DNA of 64,000 nt from Kiritimatiellales bacterium (GCA_003246265.1 QKAU01000065.1:1-64000), one strand, 5' to 3'; numbered from the stretch's first letter, positions 35,800-44,872 are shown. A program made the numbers and translations. The notes: generated by a model not told the origin, from the sequence alone.

Positions 35800-36690
35800 A
35801 TGGCGCGACGGTTTGAACGAGTAGCGGTCTTGAAGGGCGGGATTTCGTCGGAGCGGGAGGTCTCGCTACGTTCCGGGGCGGCCATCGCGCAAGGTCTGCG
35901 CTACGGGGGCTATGCGGTGGATGAAATCGACATGGTTTCCGAGGAGCTTCATCTGCCGGAGGGGGTCGAGGCGGTGTTCATCGCCCTGCACGGCCGGTTT
36001 GGCGAGGATGGAGGGATCCAGAGCAAGCTGGCGGAACGGGGGATGCCCTTCACCGGTTCGAGTGCGGAATCGAGCCGTGTTTCGTTCGACAAGGTCCTCA
36101 CCCGTGAGCGGCTGGAGGCCTGCGGCATTCCGGTGCCGCGAGGCGAGGTGGTGAGGGCCGCTACGGAACGTACCCTGCCGCTCCCGCTGGTGGCCAAGCC
36201 GCCGCGCGAGGGATCAAGCGTGGGTTGCAATCTGGTGTTCGAGGAATCCGCATGGCCCGCCGCATTCGAGGACGCTGCGCGCTATTCGCCCGAAGTGCTG
36301 GTCGAGGCCTACATCCCGGGCCGCGAGCTGACGGTCGGCGTGGTGGACGGGCAGGTGCTGCCGGTCGTGGAGATCAAGCCGGCGGTCCAGTGGTACGACT
36401 ACCAGGCCAAGTACGTCACCGGCGACACGCAGTACATGGTCCCGGCCGAGCTTGACCCGGCCGTTGCGGCCCGGCTGCAGGAGATCGCGATGGCCACCTT
36501 CCTGGCGCTTGGCGCCGAGGGGTTTGGCCGGGTTGATATCCGCCTCGACCCCGGAAACGATCCCTACGTGCTGGAGCTGAACGCCATCCCCGGCTTCACC
36601 GCCACAAGCCTGCTCCCCAAGGCGGCGCAGGCGGCAGGAATCGGTTTTTCCGACCTTTGCTGTCGCATCGTGGAATTGGCTCACCTATAG
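35800..36690 (+). CDS. ddl: D-alanine--D-alanine ligase
   Basis: A 296-residue ATP-grasp ligase making the D-Ala-D-Ala end of peptidoglycan precursors. Signatures: VAVLKGGISSEREVSLRSG near the N-terminus, ALHGRFGEDGG, the phosphate loop PREGSSVGC, GRELTVGVV, and the C-terminal metal-binding VLELNAIPGFTATSL. ATG 35800 has GGGAG seven bases upstream; an in-frame ATG at 35770 lacks a site. A promoter of TTTTCG (35743-35748) and TTAAAT (35766-35771), spacer 17 bp, is possible. It opens a short division/cell-wall cluster ddl, ftsQ, ftsA, ftsZ. The usual mur genes are not adjacent. Confidence 0.95.
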   Translation: MARRFERVAVLKGGISSEREVSLRSGAAIAQGLRYGGYAVDEIDMVSEELHLPEGVEAVFIALHGRFGEDGGIQSKLAERGMPFTGSSAESSRVSFDKVLTRERLEACGIPVPRGEVVRAATERTLPLPLVAKPPREGSSVGCNLVFEESAWPAAFEDAARYSPEVLVEAYIPGRELTVGVVDGQVLPVVEIKPAVQWYDYQAKYVTGDTQYMVPAELDPAVAARLQEIAMATFLALGAEGFGRVDIRLDPGNDPYVLELNAIPGFTATSLLPKAAQAAGIGFSDLCCRIVELAHL

Positions 36691-36718
36691 TCCACGCATC
36701 AATTCCAAGGTGTCGGGA

Positions 36719-37555
36719 ATGGCAGCGCGCAAGAAGTTGAAAACCTACGCGAAACCGCAGTATGTGCGGGCGAAAAGGAAAGGCGGGGAGGGGTCCCTGC
36801 TGCCTCGTCGCGCCCTGACCCTGGGGCTCCTCCTGCTGGTCGTGGCAGGCATCGTCTTCGGCATCGGGCAAGGATATGCCTGGATCAATCGCAAGCTCTT
36901 CTCGGAGAATCCCCGTTTCGAGATCCAGCACCTGGTCATCTCCTCCGACGGCAAGCTCTCCGAGGAGCGCATCCGCGAGTACACCGGCCTGCACGAGGGA
37001 ACCAACCTGTTCGCCGTCTCCTTCCGGGAAATCGAGAAGAGCCTCGCCCAAGTGCCGCTGGTCGAATCGGTCGTGCTGGAGCGGAAGCTGCCCCACACCC
37101 TGACGGTCACGGTGAAGGAGCGGGTTGCGGTGGCGCGCATTTCCGGCCGGACCGAACGGAAGTTCCCCTACCTGGTCGACCGCTACGGCTACGTGCTCCC
37201 GCCCCGCCAGAACTCCGAGACCCTGCCCATGATCATGGGGCTGGAAAACGAGCCGGCGCTCAACACCCGGCTGGAGCATCCCGACGTGGAAACCGCGCTC
37301 AGGATCATCGCCATCTGCGACAGCAGCAGCTACCTGCGCAACTACGTGCGCCTGCTCAGCCTCGACGTACGCTATTCCGACTTCATCGACATGAGGCTCG
37401 AGGGCGGCATGCGCGTCCGCATGCCGCGCTATTCGCTCAAGCCGAAGCTGCAGAACCTGGCCACCGTCATCAAGATCGCCGCCGGGCAGGGGCAGCGCGT
37501 CAAGGAAGTCGACCTCACCCTCGACTCGGGCAAGGTGCCCGTGACCTACTACTGA
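36719..37555 (+). CDS. ftsQ: Cell division protein FtsQ
   Basis: A 278-residue single-pass inner-membrane protein: a basic cytoplasmic tail (RKKLKTYAKPQYVRAKRK), one membrane helix (ALTLGLLLLVVAGIVFGIG), then a POTRA domain (FEIQHLVISSDGKLSEERI to VTVKERVAVARI) and the beta domain typical of FtsQ. It links early and late division proteins. ATG 36719 with AAGG eight bases upstream is preferred to GTG 36710. It lies between ddl and ftsA as in many dcw clusters. Confidence 0.88.
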   Translation: MAARKKLKTYAKPQYVRAKRKGGEGSLLPRRALTLGLLLLVVAGIVFGIGQGYAWINRKLFSENPRFEIQHLVISSDGKLSEERIREYTGLHEGTNLFAVSFREIEKSLAQVPLVESVVLERKLPHTLTVTVKERVAVARISGRTERKFPYLVDRYGYVLPPRQNSETLPMIMGLENEPALNTRLEHPDVETALRIIAICDSSSYLRNYVRLLSLDVRYSDFIDMRLEGGMRVRMPRYSLKPKLQNLATVIKIAAGQGQRVKEVDLTLDSGKVPVTYY

Positions 37556-37567
37556 TTCCGGAGCGCC

Positions 37568-38791
37568 ATGTCCATCGAAGCAACCGCCGTCTTGGAGATA
37601 GGGACCAGCCATGTGCGCGTGCTGGTGGGCGAACTGCGCGACGACGGCATCGTAACCGTGATCGCCCTGGGCGAAGCGCCTTCCAAGGGCATCCGCAAGG
37701 GGGAGATCGTCAACCGCGACGACGTGGTCGCCAGCGTGCGCAAGGCGATCAAGGCCGCGGAGGAGAACCGGCGCAAGAGCATCCACTCCGTTGTGCTGGT
37801 GACTTCGGCGGGGCAGGCCGAGGACAAGCGCAGCACGGGGATCCACCGACTGGTGGATCCGGTCGACAACCGTCTCGCGGAAATCTCGCAGGAGGATGTG
37901 GCGGAAGTGCTGGAGATCGCCCGCAAGGTAGCCCTTCCCGACAATCGCATCAAGCTGCATACGCTGCAGCAGTATTTCCAGGTGGACGACATGCTCGGGG
38001 TGATCCACCCCGTCGGCATGACCGGCGAGGAGCTGCGCGCCGACATGCTTACCATCCACGGCAAGCGGAGCTCGGTCGACAACTTCCGCAAGATTGTCGA
38101 TGATGCGCCGATCGAATGCACGGATGCCGTCTTCAGCGGCCTCTGCACGGCCATCGCCGTCGTCAACGAGGAGCAGAAGAAGGCCGGAGCGCTCGTGATC
38201 GACATCGGCGGCGGCACGACGGACTACGTCTTCTACCAGGACGGCTTCATCCAGGCCGCCGGGTCGTTCGCGCTCGGGGGCGGCCATGTTACGAACGACA
38301 TCGCCGTGGGGCTGCAGATTCCGGCCAGCCAGGCGGAGATGGTGAAATGCCGGGATGGCAGTGCGCTGACAAACCTCATGGAGCGCGACCACAACCTTTC
38401 CATCCCTGCGGTCCAAGGCTTCAGCAGCAAGATGGTCCGGGCGGTTACGCTCAACACGATCATCAATGCCCGCATGGAGGAGATCTTCACGCTGGTGAAG
38501 GACCGCATCGACGCGCAATGCCCCAACGCCCCGCTCGGGGCGGGCGTCCTGCTGACGGGCGGCGGTGCCTTCCTCAATGGCGCACGCGACCTGGGGCAGA
38601 AGGTATTCAACGTTCCATGCATGCACGGCAAGCCGTTCGATGTGCAGGGACTGCCGTCAGCCAAGGAGGGGCCGCTCTACGCAAGCCATGTCGGCGCGAT
38701 CCGCTACGCGGCCTCGCTGCGCCACGTCGAGGAAAAGGTTCCGCTGGGACGGCGGCTGGTTCGGGTGCTGTGGGGAGGTGCGCATGAGTGA
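37568..38791 (+). CDS. ftsA: Cell division protein FtsA
   Basis: A 407-residue actin-fold ATPase that anchors FtsZ to the membrane. Visible signatures: the N-terminal phosphate loop VLEIGTSHVRVLVGE, the FtsA-specific 1C subdomain (residues of about 85-160), the second phosphate loop ALVIDIGGGTTDYVFY, and GVLLTGGGAFLNGARDL. The C-terminus ends in a basic amphipathic stretch (VPLGRRLVRVLWGGAHE) that could act as the membrane-targeting helix. It overlaps ftsZ by 8 bp, so translation is coupled. Confidence 0.95.
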   Translation: MSIEATAVLEIGTSHVRVLVGELRDDGIVTVIALGEAPSKGIRKGEIVNRDDVVASVRKAIKAAEENRRKSIHSVVLVTSAGQAEDKRSTGIHRLVDPVDNRLAEISQEDVAEVLEIARKVALPDNRIKLHTLQQYFQVDDMLGVIHPVGMTGEELRADMLTIHGKRSSVDNFRKIVDDAPIECTDAVFSGLCTAIAVVNEEQKKAGALVIDIGGGTTDYVFYQDGFIQAAGSFALGGGHVTNDIAVGLQIPASQAEMVKCRDGSALTNLMERDHNLSIPAVQGFSSKMVRAVTLNTIINARMEEIFTLVKDRIDAQCPNAPLGAGVLLTGGGAFLNGARDLGQKVFNVPCMHGKPFDVQGLPSAKEGPLYASHVGAIRYAASLRHVEEKVPLGRRLVRVLWGGAHE

Positions 38792-39929
38792 ATCCGCCGC
38801 GAATGATCTGCCGCTGGTCCGGCCGCCGCGCATCCTGGTGATGGGGGTGGGCAGCAGCGGCGCGCGCACTGTCTCGGGAATGAAGAGGCTCAACCCCACC
38901 TTGCCCGTTGCGGTGGTCGACACCGACACCCGGGTGCTGGACGCCCTCTCCGTCGAGCAGAAGATCCACGTGGGCGCATCGACCACCAGTGGGTTCAGCG
39001 CGGGGGGCGATGTCGAACTGGGACGCCAGGCGATCGAGAAGGACTCCTCGAATATCCGACGGCTGTTGCGCCATGTCGACCTGCTTGTGCTGGTGGCGGG
39101 ATTCGGCGGCGGAACGGGCTCGGGGGCCGTTCCCGTCATCGCCCGCATTGCGCGCGAAGCGGGTACGCTGGTGCTCTGCATGGTGGGCATGCCTTTCGCC
39201 TTCGAAGGGAAGCAGATCGCCCGCATCGCCGAAGAGGCGCTCAAGCGTACCCGTACGCATGCCGACGCCATCATCCGCATCCCCAATGAACGACTGATCG
39301 ACCGCTCAGAGGCCGACCTTCCCGCCGAAAAGGCCTTTTCCCGCAGCCAGCAGTTGATGGCCGACGCGCTCTTCGCCCTTCAGCGCCTGCTGGCCAGCAA
39401 GGGCGTGGTGGACCTCGATTTCGCCTGCATCCAGACCATGCTGCGCAACTGCGACGGCTTCTGCCACCTGGCGACCGCGGATGGATCCGGTCCGGATCGG
39501 GCGGGGCAGGTGGCGCAGGCGCTGACGGCCCATCCCCTGCTCAACGGCGGCAAGCTGCTGGGCAGCGCGGCCGGTCTGGTGCTAGGCCTGACCGGGGGGC
39601 CGGACCTGCGGCTTAGCGAGATCGAAACGGTCATGGAGCGCATCCACGCGACGCTTCCGGAAGAGGTGTGGATGAACTTTGGCGTGGTGCTCGACCCTGC
39701 GTTCGAGGGGCGGTTGGCGCTGTTGGCGCTGGTGGCCGAGCAGTGGAAGGAGCCGCTGGTGGATGCGGCAGGGCGGCAGACCTTTTTCCGCTACGACCGG
39801 GGGCAGGGTGAACTTCCACTGGAGCTGGTGGGCAAGGGGGAGTTCGCGCAGGTCGATCCCACCATCCACAACAACCAGGACCTGGACGTGCCCACCTACA
39901 TCCGGCGGGACATCAAGCTGCCGCGCTGA
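38784..39929 (+). CDS. ftsZ: Divergent FtsZ
   Basis: A 381-residue tubulin/FtsZ-fold protein, the expected ring-forming GTPase. The glycine-rich T4 motif is GGGTGSG (108-114), the tubulin form, not the usual FtsZ GGGTGTG. The T1 loop reads GVGSSGAR (21-28), unlike the usual GVGGGGGN. Family blocks PFAFEGKQ and IIRIPNERLI are present. In the T7 loop, DLDFAC (210-215) replaces N-x-D-F-A-D: the second catalytic acid (Asp212 in E. coli) is Cys215. A short linker leads to the C-terminal peptide DVPTYIRR (368-375), the site that normally binds FtsA. It overlaps ftsA by 8 bp and ends the cluster. Confidence 0.85.
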   Translation: MSESAANDLPLVRPPRILVMGVGSSGARTVSGMKRLNPTLPVAVVDTDTRVLDALSVEQKIHVGASTTSGFSAGGDVELGRQAIEKDSSNIRRLLRHVDLLVLVAGFGGGTGSGAVPVIARIAREAGTLVLCMVGMPFAFEGKQIARIAEEALKRTRTHADAIIRIPNERLIDRSEADLPAEKAFSRSQQLMADALFALQRLLASKGVVDLDFACIQTMLRNCDGFCHLATADGSGPDRAGQVAQALTAHPLLNGGKLLGSAAGLVLGLTGGPDLRLSEIETVMERIHATLPEEVWMNFGVVLDPAFEGRLALLALVAEQWKEPLVDAAGRQTFFRYDRGQGELPLELVGKGEFAQVDPTIHNNQDLDVPTYIRRDIKLPR

Positions 39930-39931
39930 CG

Positions 39932-40555
39932 CTACTGCATGAAGTAGTTGGTGGCCCGCTCGGTGCCGATGGTGGTGGAGGGGCCGTGGCCCGGATAGAC
40001 GGAGACCTCGTCGGGCAGCTGCTTCAGCTTGTTGAGTGATTCCTTGAGCTGCCTCGGATTCCCCCCGGGAAGATCGGTGCGTCCGCAGGATCCCTTGAAT
40101 AGCGTATCGCCCGCAATCAGCACTCCGCCTTCCGGAAACAGGAGGCAGCACGAACCCGGCGTATGGCCCGGGGTTTCGATGCATTGGAAGTGCAGATCGC
40201 CATACATCCAATCCTTGCGGCTCTCGAGCGGTTCGAATCCATCGCACTCCGGCCGTTTTGGGACGGCATAGTAGGGCTCGATCCGGTTCAGCGGTCCGAA
40301 GGCCCAGGCGAGATCGAGCGAATGCATTGCTATGGGGGCGGGATGGCGGGTGTGGAGCTCGGCGAGGGCGTTGATGTGGTCGGCGTGGCCGTGGGTGCAG
40401 ACATAGGCGGCCACGTGGATCCGGTTCGCTTCAAGGCGGCGGGCAATCACCTCGGAATCGCATCCCGGGTCGAAGACGATCGCCTGCTGCGCCGAGCCCC
40501 AGGCCAGGTAGCAGATCTCCTGGAAAGGGCCGGTGGGAATGCCTTCGATCTTCAT
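39932..40555 (-). CDS. Metallo-beta-lactamase-fold hydrolase (glyoxalase II-like)
   Basis: A 207-residue MBL-fold protein with the metal motif THGHADH, the downstream HTPGSCCLLF and GDTLFKGSCGRTDLPGG, and YPGHGPST near the C-terminus, which is the GloB-like hydroxyacylglutathione hydrolase pattern without the C-terminal substrate domain. Such short forms hydrolyse thioesters or have unknown substrates. It is the last gene of the type II secretion operon and overlaps the GspM-like gene by 4 bp (ATGA), which suggests shared expression, not a shared function. It converges on ftsZ with a 2-bp gap. Confidence 0.85.
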   Translation of the reverse strand: MKIEGIPTGPFQEICYLAWGSAQQAIVFDPGCDSEVIARRLEANRIHVAAYVCTHGHADHINALAELHTRHPAPIAMHSLDLAWAFGPLNRIEPYYAVPKRPECDGFEPLESRKDWMYGDLHFQCIETPGHTPGSCCLLFPEGGVLIAGDTLFKGSCGRTDLPGGNPRQLKESLNKLKQLPDEVSVYPGHGPSTTIGTERATNYFMQ

Positions 40556-41088
40556 GGGGCCGGCTTGCGGGTATAGGCGCAGTGGATGACCATGCTGCCC
40601 TTTAGCTGGCCGCTGTTCTGCCCGACCGGCTGGACGGTAAGCGTGCGCACATCGTACCGCACGCCCTGCCGCTGCAGGTCGGCCAGGAAGTCTACCATCG
40701 CCTCGAGCGACCCGTTCCAGCTGCAGTTGATGCCCAGCTCGAACAGGTCGCCGGTGGGCTTTTCGGCGTAGGGTTGGCTGCGGGTGATCTCCATGCCGTA
40801 CTGGTCGGCGAATGCCTTGATCGTCTTCATCAGCTCAGGTGAAACCGTGCGCCCCCCGTCTTCGAAGACGCGCAGGTCCTGCTGCAGCTCGTTGAGCTCG
40901 CCCACCCAGTTCTCCTGCATCTTGATGGCGTTCTCGTGGAAGCCGATCTGCTGCCGGATCTTTTCGATTTCGGACTTCTGCGCCCGCCACTCCTCCATCC
41001 TGCGGTCGACGACGTACCAGGTGCCGCCGAACAGCAGGCAGGCCAGCGTGGCCACGCCGAGGATCATCTCGCGTTCGGAAATCTTCAT
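40552..41088 (-). CDS. GspM/PilO-like secretion assembly protein
   Basis: A 178-residue bitopic protein: a short cytoplasmic start (MKISEREMILG), one membrane helix (VATLACLLFGGTWYVVD), a coiled coil (EIEKIRQQIGFHENAIK), and a C-terminal ferredoxin-like domain with LEAMVDFLADLQRQGVRYDV. This is the layout of PilO/GspM proteins, which form the inner-membrane platform with GspL. It overlaps the GspL-like gene by 4 bp (ATGA) and likewise the hydrolase gene. The family call is from architecture and position. Confidence 0.72.
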   Translation of the reverse strand: MKISEREMILGVATLACLLFGGTWYVVDRRMEEWRAQKSEIEKIRQQIGFHENAIKMQENWVGELNELQQDLRVFEDGGRTVSPELMKTIKAFADQYGMEITRSQPYAEKPTGDLFELGINCSWNGSLEAMVDFLADLQRQGVRYDVRTLTVQPVGQNSGQLKGSMVIHCAYTRKPAP

Positions 41089-42479
41089 GACTCCTCCTCG
41101 ACGGCTGGCAGGTCGAGCGTGACCGAGAAGACGGAGCGGCGTCCTTCCTTCGTAGCCTTCGTGTTGACCGACTGGTCCTTGAGGCGGGTGAACAGCTTGG
41201 ATCCGGTCAAGGCCTCGAAATAGTTGTAGACCAGGTCGTCGCTTTCGGCGGTGCCGCGCAGGGAGACGCCCTTGCCCTTGGTGTAGTTGAAGGTGACGAA
41301 CTCGATGTCGCCGAACGGGAGGAGCCGGGTGGTCTCCCTCAGGCACTCCAGCGCGGAATCGGATCGGTCGGTGTAGATCTTGAGCGCCTTGAGCTTCTGC
41401 CGGTTCTCCAGGGCCTGCCGGGCCTTCGGGGCGATGGTGGCGGCCTGCTTGCGGACCGATTCCAGCTGGAGGTTGCGGATCTGGAAGATGGTGAAGAAGA
41501 CCAGCGAGACAACGAGCCATGTCCCTGCGATGCCGGCAGAGATGAAGGCATACTTGCGGCGCAGCTGCTGCCACTTCTGGAGGTCGATCCATTCCTGCGG
41601 GATGAGTTCGATGCGGTTGCCGGTGTCCTGCGCCCGCCGGACGATCCCTTCAGAGAGCGACGGCAGGATTGCAAGATCCTGCGTTTCGACACGCAGGCCG
41701 GTCTTCGCCGACAGTTTGGCCTGCAGGGTGGAGGGAACGCCCCCGAAGCTCCAGAGCTGGAACGAGGCGGGGGCGGACAGGTCGTACTCGGTATCCAGCA
41801 CGGTCAGCGTATAGGCGATGTCCTGGGTCAGTTCATCGACAACATCGGCATCGCCCAGATGCGACTGCAGGGAGCGGATGGCCAACGGTCGGCCATCGCG
41901 GAGAACGACCAGTTCGAGCTCCATGCCGTCGTCGATCACCATGACCGCGCAGCCTTCCGCCTGGAGGAGCGCCTGGTCGCGCATGAGGCGCAACCATCCG
42001 AGCACGCGGACATCGATGCTGTGGATATGGACCCCCTTGCGGCCGAAGGCCTCTCCAATGGCGTCGATTCTCTCGCGCTTTGCGGCCGCCATGAGGACAA
42101 GGGCCTCTTCTTCGCCGGATTCCAGCACCTCGTGGGCGACGGCCAGCTGGTCTAGGGGGAAGGGGGAGGCCTTGTCGACCTGGAAGCCGACCATGGAGGC
42201 GATCTCCCCCCGATCGGCCGTGGGGAACCGCACCGTCCGCAGCAGCAGCTCGGAGGTGGGCATCGCCACCGAAAGGTCGCCCTTGAGCGTTTCCGCAACC
42301 GCAGTGTCCGCAGGATCGGATTCCGGTGCCTCTCCTTCCAGGGCGATCGCGTCGATGAACAGGGGTAGCCGCCCCTGGCCGCATGGCTCGGGACCTTCGG
42401 GGCGCAGCTTCAGGCTGGTCCACTCGAAACCGTCGGCCGTACGGCAGGCCGCCGTTATGATCTTTTCGCTAATTCGCAT
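41085..42479 (-). CDS. GspL-like (PilM-PilN fusion) assembly protein
   Basis: A 464-residue protein. Residues of about 1-300 resemble the actin-like PilM/GspL cytoplasmic domain (MVGFQVDKASPFPLDQLAVA is the typical core), which recruits the secretion ATPase. A membrane helix follows at about 312-335 (FISAGIAGTWLVVSLVFF), then a coiled coil and a PilN-like periplasmic ferredoxin fold. The combination equals GspL. It overlaps GspK upstream by 11 bp and the GspM-like gene downstream by 4 bp. No GspE ATPase or GspD secretin is in the window. Confidence 0.78.
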   Translation of the reverse strand: MRISEKIITAACRTADGFEWTSLKLRPEGPEPCGQGRLPLFIDAIALEGEAPESDPADTAVAETLKGDLSVAMPTSELLLRTVRFPTADRGEIASMVGFQVDKASPFPLDQLAVAHEVLESGEEEALVLMAAAKRERIDAIGEAFGRKGVHIHSIDVRVLGWLRLMRDQALLQAEGCAVMVIDDGMELELVVLRDGRPLAIRSLQSHLGDADVVDELTQDIAYTLTVLDTEYDLSAPASFQLWSFGGVPSTLQAKLSAKTGLRVETQDLAILPSLSEGIVRRAQDTGNRIELIPQEWIDLQKWQQLRRKYAFISAGIAGTWLVVSLVFFTIFQIRNLQLESVRKQAATIAPKARQALENRQKLKALKIYTDRSDSALECLRETTRLLPFGDIEFVTFNYTKGKGVSLRGTAESDDLVYNYFEALTGSKLFTRLKDQSVNTKATKEGRRSVFSVTLDLPAVEEES

Positions 42480-43482
42480 TTTTCCCGACCGGCCCCTCGC
42501 TCCAGTAGACGACCGCCGATCCGGCGTCCTTCAGGAGGAAGATGCATTCGATTCTAAACTGGTTGCCGTATAGTTCGCCGATAGACGTTACCTTTACGAA
42601 ATTACTTTGCAATTTAAATTTGTTCGGGTCGGCCCCCACGTCGTTCAGGTTCCTGATGCCGTCGTCGAGCGTGCCCTCCTCTCCGTCCAGTCCCATGCGG
42701 GTCTCGAGGACCCCGGCCAGCTCCCAATCCTCGTATTCGGCGTAGCTGAGCAGCAGGTTGGTGCTGGCTGTGTTGAGATTCACTTTGCCATCGCCCCAAA
42801 CGGTCAGGATGTCGGCAACGCCGGTAATGGCTTCGCTCTCCTCGTCGGCCGGCTTGCCGTACAGCACGTCGGGACCCCAGCTCTTGATGTAGAGCAACTC
42901 CTCGACGCTGTCGAGCGGCCCGTTTTTCACGGGATAGCCCCGTTCCTCGTAGAACGGGTCGTCCGACTCGGCGCCGTTAAGGCCATGGAGGTCGTTGTCG
43001 TCGATCCAGTCTTCGAGACAGTCGATCATGGCGTCCCATTCCGTCGAGGGCACGTTGGCCATATCGAAGATTTCGAGCCACTGGTCGCGGGTCAGCAGGT
43101 TGGCATTGCGTCCGGATTCCGCCGCCTCGATGGTGACGGTGAACTTGCCGCCCTCCTCCAACTCGATGCTTGAGGTGGTGGAGAGTCCCCGCTGGACATA
43201 GAGTGCCGCCTGCATGAAGCCGTCGCGGTCTTCCGCCATGTCCTCGATCTCCAGCTCCTTGGCGGTGCGGCGGGTGTCGAGGATGGCCCGGGCGTACTCG
43301 ATGCCGGAGCGCGCCAGCATTTCGGCGTGGAACTTCTTCTTCTTGAAAGAGATGAGCATCGATTCGAGTTTCACCTCGAAGGCAAAGGAGCCGACGATCA
43401 GCGAAAGGATGATCATGACCCAGAGGGCCGCCAGGAGGGCGGCACCCTCTTTCTTCCGGTAGGCTGGACGGGGGGCATGCAT
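42469..43482 (-). CDS. gspK: Type II secretion minor pseudopilin GspK
   Basis: A 337-residue pseudopilin, far larger than the others, as expected of GspK. The N-terminal helix (EGAALLAALWVMIILSLIVG) follows a basic leader. The large insert contains helix-hairpin-like segments and a patch of acidic residues (CLEDWIDDNDLHGLNGAESD) that bind calcium in known GspK structures, then GKVNLNTAS, the helix-hairpin-helix signature. GspK caps the pseudopilus tip with I and J. Start ATG 43482 lies 3 bp after the GspJ stop. Confidence 0.88.
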   Translation of the reverse strand: MHAPRPAYRKKEGAALLAALWVMIILSLIVGSFAFEVKLESMLISFKKKKFHAEMLARSGIEYARAILDTRRTAKELEIEDMAEDRDGFMQAALYVQRGLSTTSSIELEEGGKFTVTIEAAESGRNANLLTRDQWLEIFDMANVPSTEWDAMIDCLEDWIDDNDLHGLNGAESDDPFYEERGYPVKNGPLDSVEELLYIKSWGPDVLYGKPADEESEAITGVADILTVWGDGKVNLNTASTNLLLSYAEYEDWELAGVLETRMGLDGEEGTLDDGIRNLNDVGADPNKFKLQSNFVKVTSIGELYGNQFRIECIFLLKDAGSAVVYWSEGPVGKNAN

Positions 43483-43485
43483 GTG

Positions 43486-44265
43486 TCAGGGCGCCGCCTT
43501 TTGCGGGGCGGGAGTGGGGGCCTGGCCGCCGTCGGAGGCCTTGCCCGCCGCGGAGGCCCCGAGGGTCGGTCCGGAAAGCCGTGCGGCAAGCGACTCGTAG
43601 ACGGGCGGCTCGATCACCCGGGAGAAGACCACGGGATCGTCGCCGCTGGCTTCGTCGGCCACGTAGAAGAGGGAAAGGTGGATGCGTTCGGGGATGCTGT
43701 TTTCCGGGGTCCATTCCTCGCTCCAGTCCTCCGTCTCCTTGTCCCAGAAGAGGATCTCGAGACCGCGGATCGCACGGGAAACGAGAATCGGCTCGGCTTC
43801 GAAGGCATCTTCGAATTCCTCCTCGTCGGCAATGGCCGGCATGGGCAGGGCGAAGAGGGCGGGGTCGCCGTATTCGTCGTCATCGATGAAGAGCCTGATG
43901 CGGTGGGGGCCCGAAACGTAGGGGGATCCGTCCGGCATGAAGGCGCCGCTCGCCGTGACGAAGCTGATCATGTCGGTGGGCAGCCCGCCCGCGTTGCTCT
44001 TTTCGAAGCGGAAGGCATACACCTTGCGCGGATTGGTGAAATAGATGGTCGAGTTGAGTGCCGAAGCCAACTGGCCCATGGCGAAATCCCCATGCTCAAT
44101 GGCATCGAGCACTTCCGTGCCCCGTTTCCACCCGTGGATGGTGCCCGTGAAGGCATTGAAGGCGATCGACATCGCGATCGTCAGGATGACGATGGCCACG
44201 ATCATCTCGAGCAGGGTGAAGCCCGAGCGCATCAGGCGATGGTCTCTGTATTCGCAAGGGCTCAT
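43486..44265 (-). CDS. Type II secretion minor pseudopilin GspJ-like
   Basis: A 259-residue pseudopilin with the cleavage site and helix MRSGFTLLEMIVAIVILTIA about 12 residues from the start. The C-terminal part contains strands such as RGLEILFWDKETEDWSEEW and IPERIHLSLFYVADEA, matching the GspJ pattern (VxxLxFxYxD...W, then P..hxhxL). The end is a Pro/Ala-rich tail. ATG 44265 overlaps the GspI stop by 4 bp (ATGA). Confidence 0.78.
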   Translation of the reverse strand: MSPCEYRDHRLMRSGFTLLEMIVAIVILTIAMSIAFNAFTGTIHGWKRGTEVLDAIEHGDFAMGQLASALNSTIYFTNPRKVYAFRFEKSNAGGLPTDMISFVTASGAFMPDGSPYVSGPHRIRLFIDDDEYGDPALFALPMPAIADEEEFEDAFEAEPILVSRAIRGLEILFWDKETEDWSEEWTPENSIPERIHLSLFYVADEASGDDPVVFSRVIEPPVYESLAARLSGPTLGASAAGKASDGGQAPTPAPQKAAP

Positions 44266-44672
44266 GTTCTGCTCGTCACGCTTTCGGCCTTGGGTTCGTA
44301 TCGGTAGACGGTGACCTCCTCGAAGGCATCGCGGCCGCGTTCCGACCACTCTATGCGGGTGGTGACCATGAAGAGGCCCGGCCGTTCCTCCGCATCGACC
44401 ATCGTCACTTCGCGCTGCCACGTGTAGCCCGGGGTGTCGTCGAACGTGCCGGTCTCCGAGGTCTCGTCGATCTCCTCGGCCGTGATGGGGAACTCGATCT
44501 CCACGCGCTGGATGAGGGCATGGGCCGTTTCGCGGTTACGGGCCGTGCGGACCACGGCGAGGCAGCGCGACATGGCCATCATCATCGCGGAAACGCCCAC
44601 GCTCAGGATGATCAGGGCGATGAGCACCTCGATGAGGGTCAGACCGTGCTTGGATGCGGGACGTTTTTCCAT
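44262..44672 (-). CDS. Type II secretion minor pseudopilin GspI-like
   Basis: A 136-residue pseudopilin. The N-terminus HGLTLIEVLIALIILSVGVSA has the G/LTLIE site and the Met-rich helix that follows (AMMMAMSRCLAVV). Size and order (before J and K) fit GspI. It is the first gene of the five-gene assembly operon plus hydrolase, with a candidate promoter upstream. Confidence 0.8.
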   Translation of the reverse strand: MEKRPASKHGLTLIEVLIALIILSVGVSAMMMAMSRCLAVVRTARNRETAHALIQRVEIEFPITAEEIDETSETGTFDDTPGYTWQREVTMVDAEERPGLFMVTTRIEWSERGRDAFEEVTVYRYEPKAESVTSRT

Positions 44673-44687
44673 GGATTCGGTTCAGCC

Positions 44688-44715
44688 ACTATGCCCAAAC
44701 AGGCGCACGGAACAA
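44688..44715 (-). promoter_or_regulatory. Candidate promoter of the pseudopilin operon
   Basis: On the minus strand TTGTTC (44715-44710) and CATAGT (44693-44688) are 16 bp apart, 15 bp before the GspI start. Weak but well placed. Confidence 0.35.
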
Positions 44716-44872
44716 AGACAATCATCACCTGCTTTTATTTCATGGAATCTTGCCCAGACAGGGAGCAACCCCCTGTTTCCCGTGGGAATCGCTTGGAAAT
44801 ATGGAAATCGGGTTTGCGGCCCCGGCTGTGTGCCGCTATCTTTCGAGGCTCATCCTCAACGGGGGCAGGACC

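Noticed and set aside
36596..38626. A 676-codon open frame on the minus strand
   Set aside because: It is antisense to ftsQ and ftsA, both clear real genes; the composition is that of a shadow frame.
38784..39929. The divergent FtsZ as a plasmid TubZ or a tubulin
   Set aside because: It overlaps ftsA, keeps the PFAFEGKQ and IPNERL blocks of FtsZ and the C-terminal FtsA-binding peptide.
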